A DNA stretch of 41,276 bases from Alphaproteobacteria bacterium MedPE-SWcel (GCA_001874255.1 MPDC01000031.1:1-41276), one strand, 5' to 3'; numbered from the stretch's first letter, positions 1 to 7,970 are shown. Notes: generated by a model from the letters alone, not told the origin. Made by a program: numbers and translations.

Positions 1-27
1 GCCCCGCAGGGGCGCGCGCCGCGCCGG

Positions 28-52
28 TCGCTTCGGGCAAAGCCCGAAGCGA
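28..52. terminator. Perfect hairpin at window edge, possible terminator
   Basis: An 11-bp perfect inverted repeat (28-38 with 42-52) closes a three-base loop. No T-run follows on either strand, so it may be a REP-type hairpin or a Rho-assisted terminator of a gene outside the window. It lies in the left flank of the insertion sequence; 53-184 shows nothing convincing. Confidence 0.4.
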
Positions 53-200
53 AACACCTCATTCACCGGGCCTCATTCTCCGGGCCTCAGTCCTGAAAAA
101 CCGCTTTCCCGGGTAGCTTTCGGGAACGCAGAGGCAATCACCGTATGCAAGCGCTCTGAATAGGGGGGCGAACACCAGCCCAATGTATGTACCGGCTGCT

Positions 201-420
201 GTTCGCAAGTGATTTTCTGGCATGCTTTCGGAAGTCGCAGATATGTATCCGGCCTATTGATCGACACGTGGGTCGTGGCCTTTTTGGGGTTACGCTCGCA
301 CTGTGATCTCATTAGCGGACAGGTCAATTGTGACCATTCGGGCTGTCAGATTTTGGGGACGTAATATTTCCGTTCCATGCCTTTGATCTGTCGCGAACTC
401 CTTTAGATCGCTTCGGTGCC
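201..420 (-). ncRNA. Non-coding right end of IS, candidate bridge RNA region
   Basis: IS110-family recombinases are guided by a bridge RNA made from a non-coding end of the element; in IS1111-type members it comes from the end downstream of the transposase, which is this interval. No convincing ORF fits. On the minus strand it can form short stems, for example GGTCA-CAAT-TGACC at about 324-337. A 14-mer at 306-319 resembles the opposite IS end with its flank at 1542-1555 (12 of 14 identical). RNA boundaries and fold are not established. Confidence 0.4.
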
Positions 421-1479
421 TTAGATACCGATTGCAACCTCGTATCTCGGGGCGTCAAACGCCGTGTTGTGTCTCAAAATACTCCACGCCATCCGTGCCA
501 GCTTATTGGCGAGCGCGACTGCGACCTTGTTGCGATGCATGCGCTCGGATGCACGGGTCAACCACTCACCAAAACTGAAGTCAGGCCACCGATGTGGCCG
601 CATCATGATGATTTTCGCGGCCTGAACGAATAACATTCTGAGATAGCGGCTACCGCGCTTGGATATCCGTCCCAGCACGGTTCGACCGCCGGTGCTGTAT
701 TGCTTGGGCACAAGTCCAACCCAAGCTGCGAAGTCGCGTCCACGATCAAAGGCCTCACCTTCACCGACGGCCGCGACCAGCGCTGTCGAGATCATTGGCC
801 CGATCCCCGGCACTGTCATGACATTGACGCAATTCTCGTCGGTGCGGCTGATCTCTTCGATCTCGTCGGATACGGTATCGATGCGCTCATCCATCCACAG
901 CCAATCGCCGTAAAGACCGATCAAGATGCATTTCATTCGCCGCGATATCTCGTCTTTTCGGTCTTCCAAAATTGCGTGGAAAGAGGCCTTCAACGCCCGC
1001 AAGCCTTTGCGCACCGTAATCCCCTGTTCAATCAAGAAAGCGCGGATCTGATTGATTGTTGCTGTCCGCCGCGACACCAGTCGTGATCGCACCCGATGCA
1101 AGGCCTGCAGATCAAGCTGATCCTGGCTTTTCTCAGAGACGATCTTCAAGTTCGGACGCAGGGCTGCCTCGGCAATCGCCTCTGCGTCATTGTAGTCGTT
1201 CTTTTGCCCTTTATTGAACGGCTCCACATAGATCGCGGGGATGATCCGCGGTTCGAACCCAAGCTTCCGTAATGTCCGGCTGACAAAATGGGCGCTCAGG
1301 CATGCTTCCATGCCTACAATACAACGAGGCAATTTCTCGAATGTAGAGACCAACGCCAGTCGCTTGATCTGCTTTCGCAGAACACGCTGTCCCGAACGGT
1401 CGAACCCCACCAAATGGAATGTATCTTTACCGATATCGATCCCGATCGACATCAGTTCATCAAACTCGTGCTTCGCCAT
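421..1479 (-). CDS. IS110/IS1111-family transposase (DEDD recombinase)
   Basis: A 352-aa recombinase that would excise and insert the surrounding element. The N-terminal RuvC-like domain shows the DEDD set: D15 (IGIDIGKD), E58 (GMEAC), D95 and D98 (NDYNDAEAI). The C-terminal domain has the helix-hairpin-like VPGIGPMIST and the conserved serine segment YSTGGRT near residue 262. Length is normal for the family and there is no frameshift, so it may be active. The frame stays open upstream to 1875 inside the MFS gene, but the start at 1479 is chosen because AAGGAG lies just before it and the family N-terminus begins there. Confidence 0.93.
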   Translation of the reverse strand: MAKHEFDELMSIGIDIGKDTFHLVGFDRSGQRVLRKQIKRLALVSTFEKLPRCIVGMEACLSAHFVSRTLRKLGFEPRIIPAIYVEPFNKGQKNDYNDAEAIAEAALRPNLKIVSEKSQDQLDLQALHRVRSRLVSRRTATINQIRAFLIEQGITVRKGLRALKASFHAILEDRKDEISRRMKCILIGLYGDWLWMDERIDTVSDEIEEISRTDENCVNVMTVPGIGPMISTALVAAVGEGEAFDRGRDFAAWVGLVPKQYSTGGRTVLGRISKRGSRYLRMLFVQAAKIIMMRPHRWPDFSFGEWLTRASERMHRNKVAVALANKLARMAWSILRHNTAFDAPRYEVAIGI

Positions 1480-1601
1480 GCTACTTCTCCTTTTTTGCAG
1501 AAATAGGCTCAGCCTAACCTGCTGGGTGAAGCAGCCGGTACATCCCATTAACGGAGACCCAACCTTGGGCCCATAGGCGGACGGAGGCCGACCGTTTGTG
1601 G

Positions 1602-2828
1602 TCAAATCGCCAGCCCCAATCGCCGTTCCCGGCGCATCACGAACAGAATGGCCAGCATGCCGGTGGCGCCGCTGCCGACCATGATCTCCAGCAGTGGCAC
1701 GGCATTCGATCCCGGCACCAGCAGCCAGCCTGCGGCCGCGCTGAGCGCCGCGCCGGCCCCGATCATGATCGCCGAGGACAAGCCGGCCGCCGTGCCTGCC
1801 AGATGCGGACGGACGCTGATCGCCCCGGTGGTGCCATTGGGGATGGCCATGCCATTGCCGAGACCGACGAAACACATGAACCCGAAGAAGGTCCAGACCG
1901 TGTCGAGCCCCGCCAGAGTGATCACCAACGACAGTCCGACCCCGAATATATTCACCACCGCGCCCCAGAACACCATGATATTGATGCCAAACCGCTCCGA
2001 GTAGCGCCCGGACAGAAAATTCCCGAGGAAATACCCAAGGGCCGGCGCCGAGAGGTAGAACCCCAGCTCGGCGCTGTTCAGCCCGTAGACATTGGTCCCG
2101 ACAAAGGGGCTGCCGCCGAGATAGGCAAAGAAACTGCCGGCGCTGAGACCTGCGGCAAGCGAATAGCCCCAGAACCGGGGCGAGCGCAAAAGCTCCGGAT
2201 ACTCGCGGAACTGGTTCAGCAGCGTCTTGCCGCTCACCGTCGCGGTCTCGCCGAAATCGGCGTAGAAAATCACCAGCGTCGCAGCCGCCGCCGCAAACAA
2301 CAGCCAGAAGCTGGCGTGCCAGCCAAAGCTCTGATCCAGCACGCCCCCCAGCGCCGGACCGATCATCGGCACCACCGTCATGCCCATGGTCACATAACCG
2401 ATCATGCTGGCGGCCTTGGGGCCCTCATACATGTCGCGTACCGCGGCGCGGCTCAGGACCATACAGGTGGCGACGACCGCCTGGGCCATGCGAAAGGCCA
2501 GAAACACACCCGCGCTCTGGGCAAAGATACAGCCCAGCGTCGCCAGCAGGAATAGCACCAGAGAGGCCATCATCACCGGGCGTCGTCCCATTTGGTCCGA
2601 AATCGGCCCGACGACAATCTGTACCACCGTGCTCGCGGCCAGATAGAACGGCACCGAAAGCGCGATCAGCCGGTACTCCACCCCGAAATAGCTGGCCATG
2701 CTGGGCAGCGACGGTTGAAAGATGTTCATGCCAAGGGCCGACAGGCCGGAGAGCAGGATCAGGGTCCAGATGGTCGGGGGGGATGTGCGGGTCACTATAC
2801 GTCTCGGTTTAGTTTGCGTGTTAATCAT
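1602..2828 (-). CDS. Bcr/CflA-type MFS multidrug exporter
   Basis: A 408-aa inner-membrane protein of the major facilitator superfamily, drug:H+ antiporter-1 type, with about 12 hydrophobic segments starting near residue 19. The cytoplasmic loop 2-3 signature appears as GPISDQMGRRPVM, and the first helix ends in the Bcr/CflA-like NIFQPSLPSMA. Known members export chloramphenicol, bicyclomycin, sulfonamides or small peptides; the substrate here cannot be read from sequence. The ribosome site before the ATG is weak. It is divergent from pccB, where some relatives keep the propionate regulator gene pccR, and its 3' end lies close to the insertion sequence. Confidence 0.85.
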   Translation of the reverse strand: MINTQTKPRRIVTRTSPPTIWTLILLSGLSALGMNIFQPSLPSMASYFGVEYRLIALSVPFYLAASTVVQIVVGPISDQMGRRPVMMASLVLFLLATLGCIFAQSAGVFLAFRMAQAVVATCMVLSRAAVRDMYEGPKAASMIGYVTMGMTVVPMIGPALGGVLDQSFGWHASFWLLFAAAAATLVIFYADFGETATVSGKTLLNQFREYPELLRSPRFWGYSLAAGLSAGSFFAYLGGSPFVGTNVYGLNSAELGFYLSAPALGYFLGNFLSGRYSERFGINIMVFWGAVVNIFGVGLSLVITLAGLDTVWTFFGFMCFVGLGNGMAIPNGTTGAISVRPHLAGTAAGLSSAIMIGAGAALSAAAGWLLVPGSNAVPLLEIMVGSGATGMLAILFVMRRERRLGLAI

Positions 2829-3060
2829 CTAGGGCCTGACCCGGGCAAAGTCCACGGCGCGGCTCACCTCGGGTACAATTTTAGTGAGACATTGCCGGAT
2901 ATGGTGCCCCGCATATGGTGCCCCGCGCGTAGGCTCAACGCATTGGCCCCCGCGTCGCCCCACCCGGTACTCTGGTCAGCGGTCCCCCCGCGCGCCTGGC
3001 GCCGGGCAGGCCACCGGTCGGCTCCCCCGTGTCGAGGCCGCGATTGCCCGGCCGCCCACC

Positions 3061-3255
3061 GCGAACAGACACCGCGAACAGACACCGCGAACAGACAGGG
3101 CGAACAGACAGGGCGAACAGGCAGGGCGAACAGACAGGGCGAACAGGCAGGGCGAACAGGCAGGGCGAACAGACGGAGCACACAGAAGGAGCGAACAGAC
3201 GGAGCGAACAGACGGAGCGAACAGACGGAGCGAACAGACGGAGCGAACAGACAGG
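3061..3255. repeat. 15-copy, 13-bp minisatellite upstream of pccB
   Basis: Fifteen head-to-tail 13-bp units of consensus GCGAACAGACNGG start at 3061, 3074, 3087 and so on to 3243 without phase slips; only the unit at 3178 is degenerate. Both strands are free of stops, giving long low-complexity reading frames that I regard as spurious because 13 is not divisible by three. The array ends about 165 bp before the pccB start and about 35 bp before its probable promoter. In the rest of 2829-3421 I see only the TTTGC sites and the pccB leader. Confidence 0.95.
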
Positions 3256-3256
3256 G

Positions 3257-3312
3257 TTTGCTGATTTGCTGATTTGCGACCTGCCTCTGCATTGACTTTG
3301 CAAATTTGCCAC
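3257..3312. promoter_or_regulatory. Candidate PccR-type operator and -35 region of pccB
   Basis: The palindrome TTTGCAAA lies at 3297-3304, followed directly by TTTGCCAC. Further TTTGC half-sites begin at 3257, 3265 and 3273, so all five sit on an 8-bp grid. In Rhodobacter sphaeroides the short-chain fatty acyl-CoA regulator PccR binds paired TTTGCAAA sequences at pccB (family knowledge from memory). A -35-like TTGACT (3292-3297) overlaps the site; the -10 is not obvious. The regulator gene is not in the window. Confidence 0.5.
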
Positions 3313-3421
3313 AATTGCCTTGGGGCCCGGACTGGCGCAGGCTAGGGTCAGCCACAACATCGGGACCGGACCTCCGGCGACCCGGACCATTGGGGCCCAA
3401 ACTGATCAGGGGGCATTTGCC

Positions 3422-4954
3422 ATGAAGGATATCCTTGCCGAACTCGAGGGGCGTCGCGAAACCGCGCGGCTCGGCGGCGGACAGAAACGCATCGATGCGC
3501 AGCATGCGCGCGGCAAGCTGACCGCCCGCGAGCGGGTGGAGCTCCTGCTGGACGAGGACAGCTTCGAAGAATTCGACATGTTCATCAGCCACCGCTGCAC
3601 CGATTTCGGCATGGAGAACAACAAACCCGCAGGCGATGGTGTCATCACCGGCTGGGGCACCATCAATGGCCGTCAGGTCTATCTGTTCAGCCAGGACTTC
3701 ACCGTGCTGGGCGGCTCGGTCTCGGCGACCCATGCGCAAAAGATCTGCAAGATCATGGATATGGCGATGCAGAACGGCGCCCCGGTGATCGGTCTCAACG
3801 ATTCCGGCGGCGCCCGCATCCAGGAAGGCGTCGACGCGCTGGCAGGCTACGCCGAGATCTTTCAGCGCAACGTGATGGCCTCGGGCGTGATCCCGCAGAT
3901 TTCCGTCATCATGGGCCCCTGCGCCGGTGGCGCGGTCTACAGCCCGGCGATGACCGATTTCATCTTCATGGTCAAAGACAGCTCCTACATGTTTGTCACC
4001 GGGCCGGATGTGGTGAAAACCGTGACCAATGAACAGGTCACCGCCGAGGAACTGGGCGGCGCCACCACCCATACCCGGAAATCCTCCGTCGCCGATGGCG
4101 CCTTTGAAAACGATGTCGAGGCCCTGGCCGAGGTGCGCCGCCTGATCGATTTCCTGCCGCTCAACAACCGTGAAAAACCGCCGGTGCGCCCCTTCTTTGA
4201 CAACCCCGCCCGGATCGAGACCAGCCTCGACACGCTGGTGCCGGAAAACGCCAACACCCCCTACGACATGAAAGAGCTGATCACCAAGACCGCGGATGAG
4301 GGCGACTTCTACGAAATTCAGGAGGAGTTCGCCAAGAATATCATCACCGGCTTCATCCGGCTTGAGGGGCAGACGGTGGGCGTGGTCGCCAACCAGCCAA
4401 TGGTGCTGGCGGGCTGTCTCGATATCGACAGCAGCCGCAAGGCCGCGCGTTTCGTGCGCTTCTGCGATGCCTTCGAGATCCCGATCCTGACCTTCGTGGA
4501 TGTGCCGGGTTTCTTGCCGGGCACCTCGCAGGAATTTGGCGGCGTCATCAAACACGGGGCCAAACTGCTGTTCGCCTATGGCGAGGCGACGGTGCCGAAG
4601 GTCACGGTGATCACCCGCAAGGCCTATGGCGGCGCCTATGACGTGATGGCCTCCAAACACCTGCGTGGCGATTTCAACTATGCCTGGCCCACGGCCGAAA
4701 TCGCGGTGATGGGCGCCAAGGGCGCGACCGAGATCATCCACCGCGCCGACCTCAACGACCCGGAGAAAATCGCCGCCCATGCCAAGGATTACGAGGACCG
4801 CTTCGCCAATCCCTTTGTCGCCGCCGAGCGGGGCTTTATCGACGAGGTGATCCAGCCGCATTCGACCCGCCGCCGGGTGGCCCGGGCCTTTGCCTCTCTG
4901 CGCAACAAGAAGCTGCAGAACCCGTGGAAGAAACACGACAACATCCCGCTGTGA
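3422..4954 (+). CDS. pccB: Propionyl-CoA carboxylase beta subunit (carboxyltransferase)
   Basis: The 510-aa beta subunit transfers the carboxyl group from carboxybiotin to propionyl-CoA to give (S)-methylmalonyl-CoA. It forms a cytoplasmic alpha6-beta6 complex with PccA, encoded 3.1 kb downstream. Glycine-rich oxyanion and CoA-site segments are visible: [23 protein letters not shown] and, near the C-terminus, AYGGAYDVM. The N-terminus [12 protein letters not shown] is typical of the family and follows AGGGGG, so this start is preferred over an in-frame extension to 3320. Length is normal. A TTTGCAAA site upstream suggests induction by propionyl-CoA metabolism. Confidence 0.96.
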   Translation: MKDILAELEGRRETARLGGGQKRIDAQHARGKLTARERVELLLDEDSFEEFDMFISHRCTDFGMENNKPAGDGVITGWGTINGRQVYLFSQDFTVLGGSVSATHAQKICKIMDMAMQNGAPVIGLNDSGGARIQEGVDALAGYAEIFQRNVMASGVIPQISVIMGPCAGGAVYSPAMTDFIFMVKDSSYMFVTGPDVVKTVTNEQVTAEELGGATTHTRKSSVADGAFENDVEALAEVRRLIDFLPLNNREKPPVRPFFDNPARIETSLDTLVPENANTPYDMKELITKTADEGDFYEIQEEFAKNIITGFIRLEGQTVGVVANQPMVLAGCLDIDSSRKAARFVRFCDAFEIPILTFVDVPGFLPGTSQEFGGVIKHGAKLLFAYGEATVPKVTVITRKAYGGAYDVMASKHLRGDFNYAWPTAEIAVMGAKGATEIIHRADLNDPEKIAAHAKDYEDRFANPFVAAERGFIDEVIQPHSTRRRVARAFASLRNKKLQNPWKKHDNIPL

Positions 4955-4957
4955 TCG

Positions 4958-5305
4958 ATGGCGTCGCGTTGGCATATCACCCGCACTGAGGGCGAGCTGG
5001 TGCTTTGTCGCCAGCGGCCCGCCCGGTTCGATGTGCTGGCGGTCACAACTCTCCCTATGGGCGATCCGCTGCGGCTGGCCCATCAGATCCGGCAGGACCT
5101 CTGGCGGGCCTTGCAGCGGGTGCGGGGCTTCTCTCCGGTGGTGCGTCTGACCCGTCAGGGCGAGGCGATTCGCGTCGAGGCCGGAGGGCGGGTGGCGCGC
5201 CCTGTGTCCCCAGGGCTCGCGGCCCGGATTTCCGAGGTTCTGGAGCATCCGGCCACACGCCGCCGGTGGGTGGCTCAGGCAAAGCGCAATGCAAAAGGTC
5301 TCTGA
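4958..5305 (+). CDS. Conserved small protein of the pcc locus, function unknown
   Basis: A 115-aa basic, soluble protein (start MASRWHITRTEGELVLC) beginning 3 bp after the pccB stop, so almost certainly co-transcribed and translationally coupled. I recognise no domain or catalytic motif. It has several Arg-rich stretches and ends in TRRRWVAQAKRNAKGL. Genes of this size beside pccB are familiar in Rhodobacteraceae, but no role is known to me. Codon use matches the neighbours, which supports a real gene. Confidence 0.65.
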   Translation: MASRWHITRTEGELVLCRQRPARFDVLAVTTLPMGDPLRLAHQIRQDLWRALQRVRGFSPVVRLTRQGEAIRVEAGGRVARPVSPGLAARISEVLEHPATRRRWVAQAKRNAKGL

Positions 5306-5392
5306 ATGACCCAAGGTCATGTTCAAATCAGCGCAAAATTGATGCAGCTCTTGCGCCGAAATGACGGGGTGACCCGGCGTTTTTGTAACGGC

Positions 5393-5459
5393 TTTGCAAA
5401 ACGCCCGAGTGCTGTGCGGCTCGAAGTATTTCTGCACAAATTTGTAACAGTGTTTGACA
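5393..5459 (+). promoter_or_regulatory. Candidate promoter with TTTGCAAA and ACAAATTTGT palindromes
   Basis: A second TTTGCAAA lies at 5393-5400, a perfect ACAAATTTGT palindrome at 5436-5445 and a consensus -35 TTGACA at 5454-5459. A -10 would fall near TTGCAT (5475-5480), with a short spacer and weak match. The arrangement suggests a regulated internal promoter of the propionate locus, just upstream of a structured RNA. Confidence 0.45.
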
Positions 5460-5484
5460 CAGAGGCCGAATCGGTTGCATGCTC

Positions 5485-5583
5485 TGTTTCAGCCGAAGCG
5501 AGTTCAGCGCGCGCCCTTGGCGCAGCGCCCGCAGCCCCGGCAGGAGGAGCTCGATTGTATCGAGGTCGGGGCTGCGGTTCTTT
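5485..5583 (+). ncRNA. Candidate structured small RNA or leader with terminal hairpin
   Basis: Downstream of the TTGACA box lies a strong composite hairpin. An 11-bp perfect outer stem (5529-5539 with 5567-5577) encloses a 6-bp perfect inner stem CTCGAT-TGT-ATCGAG (5550-5564) and is followed by TTCTTT. A weaker GCGC pairing lies around 5508-5526. This fits a short regulated transcript ending in a Rho-independent-like terminator, or an attenuator ahead of the next gene. The start near 5485 is a guess from promoter spacing, and I match it to no known RNA family. Confidence 0.35.
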
Positions 5584-5644
5584 GGCATCTTGCCACGCAT
5601 CAGTGACATCGCACTCAGAGGTTGAATTCGGACTGTCAGATCCG

Positions 5645-6310
5645 ATGTTCAGCTCGGTTTCCCATTCCCTGTCTCGTGTCTTTTGCGATCCGGTTTTCGG
5701 GCCAACCACAGGGCCAACCACAGGGCCAATCACAGGGCCGATCACAGGGCCAAAATTCCGGCCAAAATCCGGGCCAGCATTCCGATCTCTCTCCGCCCCG
5801 CGGACGCAGCCCTCTCGCAGCTACGGCCAGCGGGGGGAGCGCATCGGCCTGTCGCTGCTGGTCCTGTCTGCAGTCTGGCTCCTGCTGAGTGCCCCGTATG
5901 CCCAGTCTGGCCTGTCTGGCCTGTCTGCCCCTGCGGCCTCCGGTCAGCCGGGCAATGGTCAGCCGGGCACTGGTCAGTCAGGCAATGGTCTGGCAGTTCC
6001 CTCCGGTCAGCCGATGACCCTCTCCGAGGTTCTTCTGGACGAAACGCCCGGCGCGCTGTGGGCGCGGTTCCGCTTTGTGGCACCGCAGATTGCAGGCACC
6101 GACGCCGCCGCGCAGAGTGCCGCCGATATCGATCATCTCTGCGCGGCCTTGGTGGTGCCCTATCTGGCCCATCACGCGATCACGCCGGAGCGGGTGGTGA
6201 TCTCGCTCTCGGACCGCAGCCTGCCCTTTGGCAGCACCGCACCGGAGGCCACGCAATTCTTTGAAACCTACCGGCTGGAGGCCGGGACTTGCATCTGGGA
6301 GGGGTTCTGA
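5645..6310 (+). CDS. DUF6497-like exported protein with low-complexity N-terminus
   Basis: From this ATG the product is 221 aa. The last 105 or so residues form a compact conserved domain (from GQPMTLSEVLLDETPGALW to FFETYRLEAGTCIWEGF) that I recall as DUF6497, found beside pcc genes in Rhodobacteraceae; function unknown. Before it come a hydrophobic segment (LSLLVLSAVWLLLSAPYAQ), probably a signal peptide or anchor, and two tandem-repeat tracts: GPTT/GPIT from 12-bp units and GQPGN from 15-bp units. The start is uncertain: no clear ribosome site precedes 5645, and the frame stays open upstream to 5306 through an interval that looks regulatory. The domain is much surer than the N-terminus. 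Confidence 0.6.
   Translation: MFSSVSHSLSRVFCDPVFGPTTGPTTGPITGPITGPKFRPKSGPAFRSLSAPRTQPSRSYGQRGERIGLSLLVLSAVWLLLSAPYAQSGLSGLSAPAASGQPGNGQPGTGQSGNGLAVPSGQPMTLSEVLLDETPGALWARFRFVAPQIAGTDAAAQSAADIDHLCAALVVPYLAHHAITPERVVISLSDRSLPFGSTAPEATQFFETYRLEAGTCIWEGF
5699..5746. repeat. Four 12-bp tandem units in the DUF6497-like gene
   Basis: Units of consensus GGGCCAACCACA start at 5699, 5711, 5723 and 5735, encoding GPTT, GPTT, GPIT, GPIT. The array runs into a GGCCAAAATTCC sequence that recurs upstream of pccA. Confidence 0.9.
5942..5986. repeat. Three 15-bp tandem units in the DUF6497-like gene
   Basis: Units at 5942, 5957 and 5972 with consensus GGTCAGCCGGGCAAT encode GQPGN, GQPGT and GQSGN (frame offset by one base), a flexible linker between the hydrophobic segment and the conserved domain. 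Confidence 0.85.
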
Positions 6311-6524
6311 TGGGGCGGGCTGCGATCTCTCGGCATGTTTTTGCGGTTTTCGCGTCACAAGCCCGCGCCGCGGCGGAATTGTCATATGTTCCGCAAACCA
6401 ATGCCGCTATACTGCGCGCAGGACGCAAATATGCGCCTCGATCCATTGGGGATTATCCCTTTGGGTTGCCCGAGGTGCGGGTTTCGGCCCGCGCAGGTTT
6501 CATCAATGATCTTAGGAGACTGAC

Positions 6525-6668
6525 ATGTCCAAGAGCATCAAGCTTCTCACCCTCGCAGGTCTCGTGGCGGCCGTGTCCGCATGCGCGGGTCCGCGCGAAG
6601 AGGAATTCGTCGTGGTCGAGCCCGAGCCGATCTCGCAAGAGCCGGTCTACACCGGCAAATACAAGTAA
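6525..6668 (+). CDS. Very small lipoprotein, 47 aa
   Basis: A tiny exported lipoprotein. The start MSKSIKLLTLAGLVAAVSAC has a basic n-region, a hydrophobic core and a lipobox VSAC with Cys20 as the lipidation site. The 27-residue mature peptide is acidic and Pro-rich (REEEFVVVEPEPISQEP) and ends in TGKYK. TAGGAG lies 7 bp before the ATG. No function is known to me; its place between pccB and pccA with two other lipoprotein genes is a recurrent Rhodobacteraceae arrangement as I recall it. Confidence 0.75.
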   Translation: MSKSIKLLTLAGLVAAVSACAGPREEEFVVVEPEPISQEPVYTGKYK

Positions 6669-6738
6669 CAACTTCAGGGGTCCGGCCCTGTGGCCGGCCC
6701 CGTCCGACCTGCGGGGTGCCGGACCGGAGGCCCCCACC

Positions 6739-7086
6739 ATGTTGAAACACCGCGGCTTTCCCGGCCGTCTTCCGGGTACAGATTTTCAGTTCATCATCCG
6801 TCGCGCCAGCACCAAGGGCATCACGCCCCTGATCGCGCGTGAACGCTTTCGCGACCGCAGGCCGCCGGATCGCCGCGCCGATGCCGGCTTCATGAAGGCC
6901 CTGTGGGAGCATTTCGGCGACCAGCCCTTCGAGCGGGGCAATCTCGATGCCGGGCGGCTCAGCTGGCTGTTCGGGCGCGAGGTCGTGGCCGTGGACGACC
7001 CGTTCGATCCCGAAAGCTACGAGTCGTTGCTGGTGATCGACGTCGACGTGGCGCGCCGCTCCTTTCCTGAGGCCTTCGAGGGCTGA
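6739..7086 (+). CDS. Conserved hypothetical protein, 115 aa
   Basis: A soluble protein starting MLKHRGFPGRLPGTDFQF, with CCGGAGG upstream as ribosome site. The N-terminal half is basic (RERFRDRRPPDRRADAG) and the C-terminal half acidic (DDPFDPESYESLLVIDVDVARRSF). There is no signal peptide, membrane segment or recognisable domain. It starts 70 bp after the 47-aa lipoprotein and is probably in the same transcript. Codon use is native; function unknown. Confidence 0.6.
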   Translation: MLKHRGFPGRLPGTDFQFIIRRASTKGITPLIARERFRDRRPPDRRADAGFMKALWEHFGDQPFERGNLDAGRLSWLFGREVVAVDDPFDPESYESLLVIDVDVARRSFPEAFEG

Positions 7087-7713
7087 CCGGATGCGGGCAG
7101 GGGATCATATCCGCCAATTTGGCACTCTGCGTCAGCGAGAAATCGCTCATGCAAATACACGTCCAGCGTGTATCGGCGTTTTCCCGCCGGTCGAGCGTCG
7201 ATTTGCGCGGCCTCTCGCCAGAACCCGCCTGCGGGCGACACATCCGTTTGCGCAGCGGCGCTGCCGTGTCAGGGTGATGCAGCCGACACAGCCTTTTCGT
7301 CCCTTCTGGCTGTTTGTCCGGCCCCAATACCCCACTGGGCAGATGTGCATGTTTGTGTGCCATCTGCCCGCTTTTGGCACCAGCCCTGTCGGGGCCCGTT
7401 TGGTCACACTCACAGCACTCCGATTCCCGCCTCGATCCGGGTCCCGACCACTGTTTCAATCCCAACCGCCATCGGGGCCTCTGTGCCTGATGCTGACATG
7501 GCCGCGCACCCCTTCCCTCGCAGGGTTGCGGCGCCCGTCTCGGACCTGCGCGCGCAGTTGGGCGAAACCCCGCCCGGCAGGCCGCGCCCCCGCGCAAACC
7601 TCCGCCGATTGCGAGGCCCGGCCGGGAACATCTCTGGACGCCCGACGTTATCAGATCAAACTGACGGTCAATCGTGCCGTCACTCGGACTGGTCGATCAA
7701 AAGGAGCATCCCG
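7087..7713. other. 627-bp interval without a convincing gene
   Basis: Frames open here on both strands, as GC-rich DNA allows, but none has a ribosome site or a product resembling a protein. A 7-bp hairpin ATACACG-TCCAG-CGTGTAT (7155-7173) follows the 115-aa gene and is trailed a few bases later by TTTT, so it may be a weak terminator. Nothing else is apparent. Confidence 0.5.
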
Positions 7714-7917
7714 ATGCGAAAATCCATTCTTGCAGCCCTGCTGTCCGCCACTGCCGGTCTCGCGGCCTGTGGCGATACCACCGGCGAGCAGGCGCTTTAC
7801 GGGGCAGGGGCCGGTGCGGCCGGCGCGGCCTTGCTCAAGGGCAACCTGGTCACCGGCGCAGCCGTCGGCGCGGCCGGCAACCTCATCTATTGTCAGGAAA
7901 ATCCGGGCCGCTGCTAA
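7714..7917 (+). CDS. Small glycine-zipper-like lipoprotein, 67 aa
   Basis: The product starts MRKSILAALLSATAGLAACG: a signal peptide ending in lipobox LAAC with Cys19 lipidated. The mature part has a Gly/Ala-rich stretch (GAGAGAAGAALLKG and VTGAAVGAAGN) like the glycine-zipper segments of small outer-membrane lipoproteins, then two cysteines near the end (YCQENPGRC) that could pair. AAGGAG precedes the ATG by 8 bp. The frame is open further upstream to 7168, but the signal peptide and ribosome site fix this start. A strong terminator follows. Role unknown. Confidence 0.75.
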   Translation: MRKSILAALLSATAGLAACGDTTGEQALYGAGAGAAGAALLKGNLVTGAAVGAAGNLIYCQENPGRC

Positions 7918-7970
7918 AGGCGGAACCGGCCAGGGCCCGCGCCCTGCGCCTGCCGGAACAGACAGACGAA

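Larger units (their letters stand above)
185..1546 (-). mobile_element. IS110-family insertion sequence, IS1111 type, about 1.36 kb
   Basis: The element carries one complete transposase gene (421-1479, leftward). The sequence ATGTACCGGCTGCT at 187-200 is the exact reverse complement of 1530-1543, a perfect 14-bp inverted repeat bracketing the gene. Short subterminal inverted repeats and a long non-coding end downstream of the transposase are the marks of the IS1111 subgroup; classical IS110 members lack the repeats. Here the downstream non-coding end is about 220 bp and the upstream one about 65 bp. Exact ends are estimates, since this group makes little or no target duplication. It sits about 55 bp beyond the 3' end of the MFS exporter gene and breaks no recognisable gene. 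Confidence 0.8.

Noticed and set aside
73-327. 84-codon leftward frame at the window start
   Set aside because: It crosses the left end of the insertion sequence and begins in its non-coding region; no ribosome site or family resemblance.
1249-1262. tRNA-like GGTTCGAACCC
   Set aside because: Lies within the transposase coding sequence with no cloverleaf around it.
3320-3421. N-terminal extension of pccB
   Set aside because: The added residues are unlike any PccB and the ATG at 3422 has a ribosome site and the family N-terminus.
2864-5437. 857-codon leftward frame opposite pccB
   Set aside because: Antisense shadow of pccB extended by the stop-free 13-bp array; the rightward strand encodes a clear PccB.
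5306-5644. N-terminal extension of the DUF6497-like protein
   Set aside because: The stretch holds palindromes, a TTGACA box and a strong nested hairpin, and its translation has no protein-like character.
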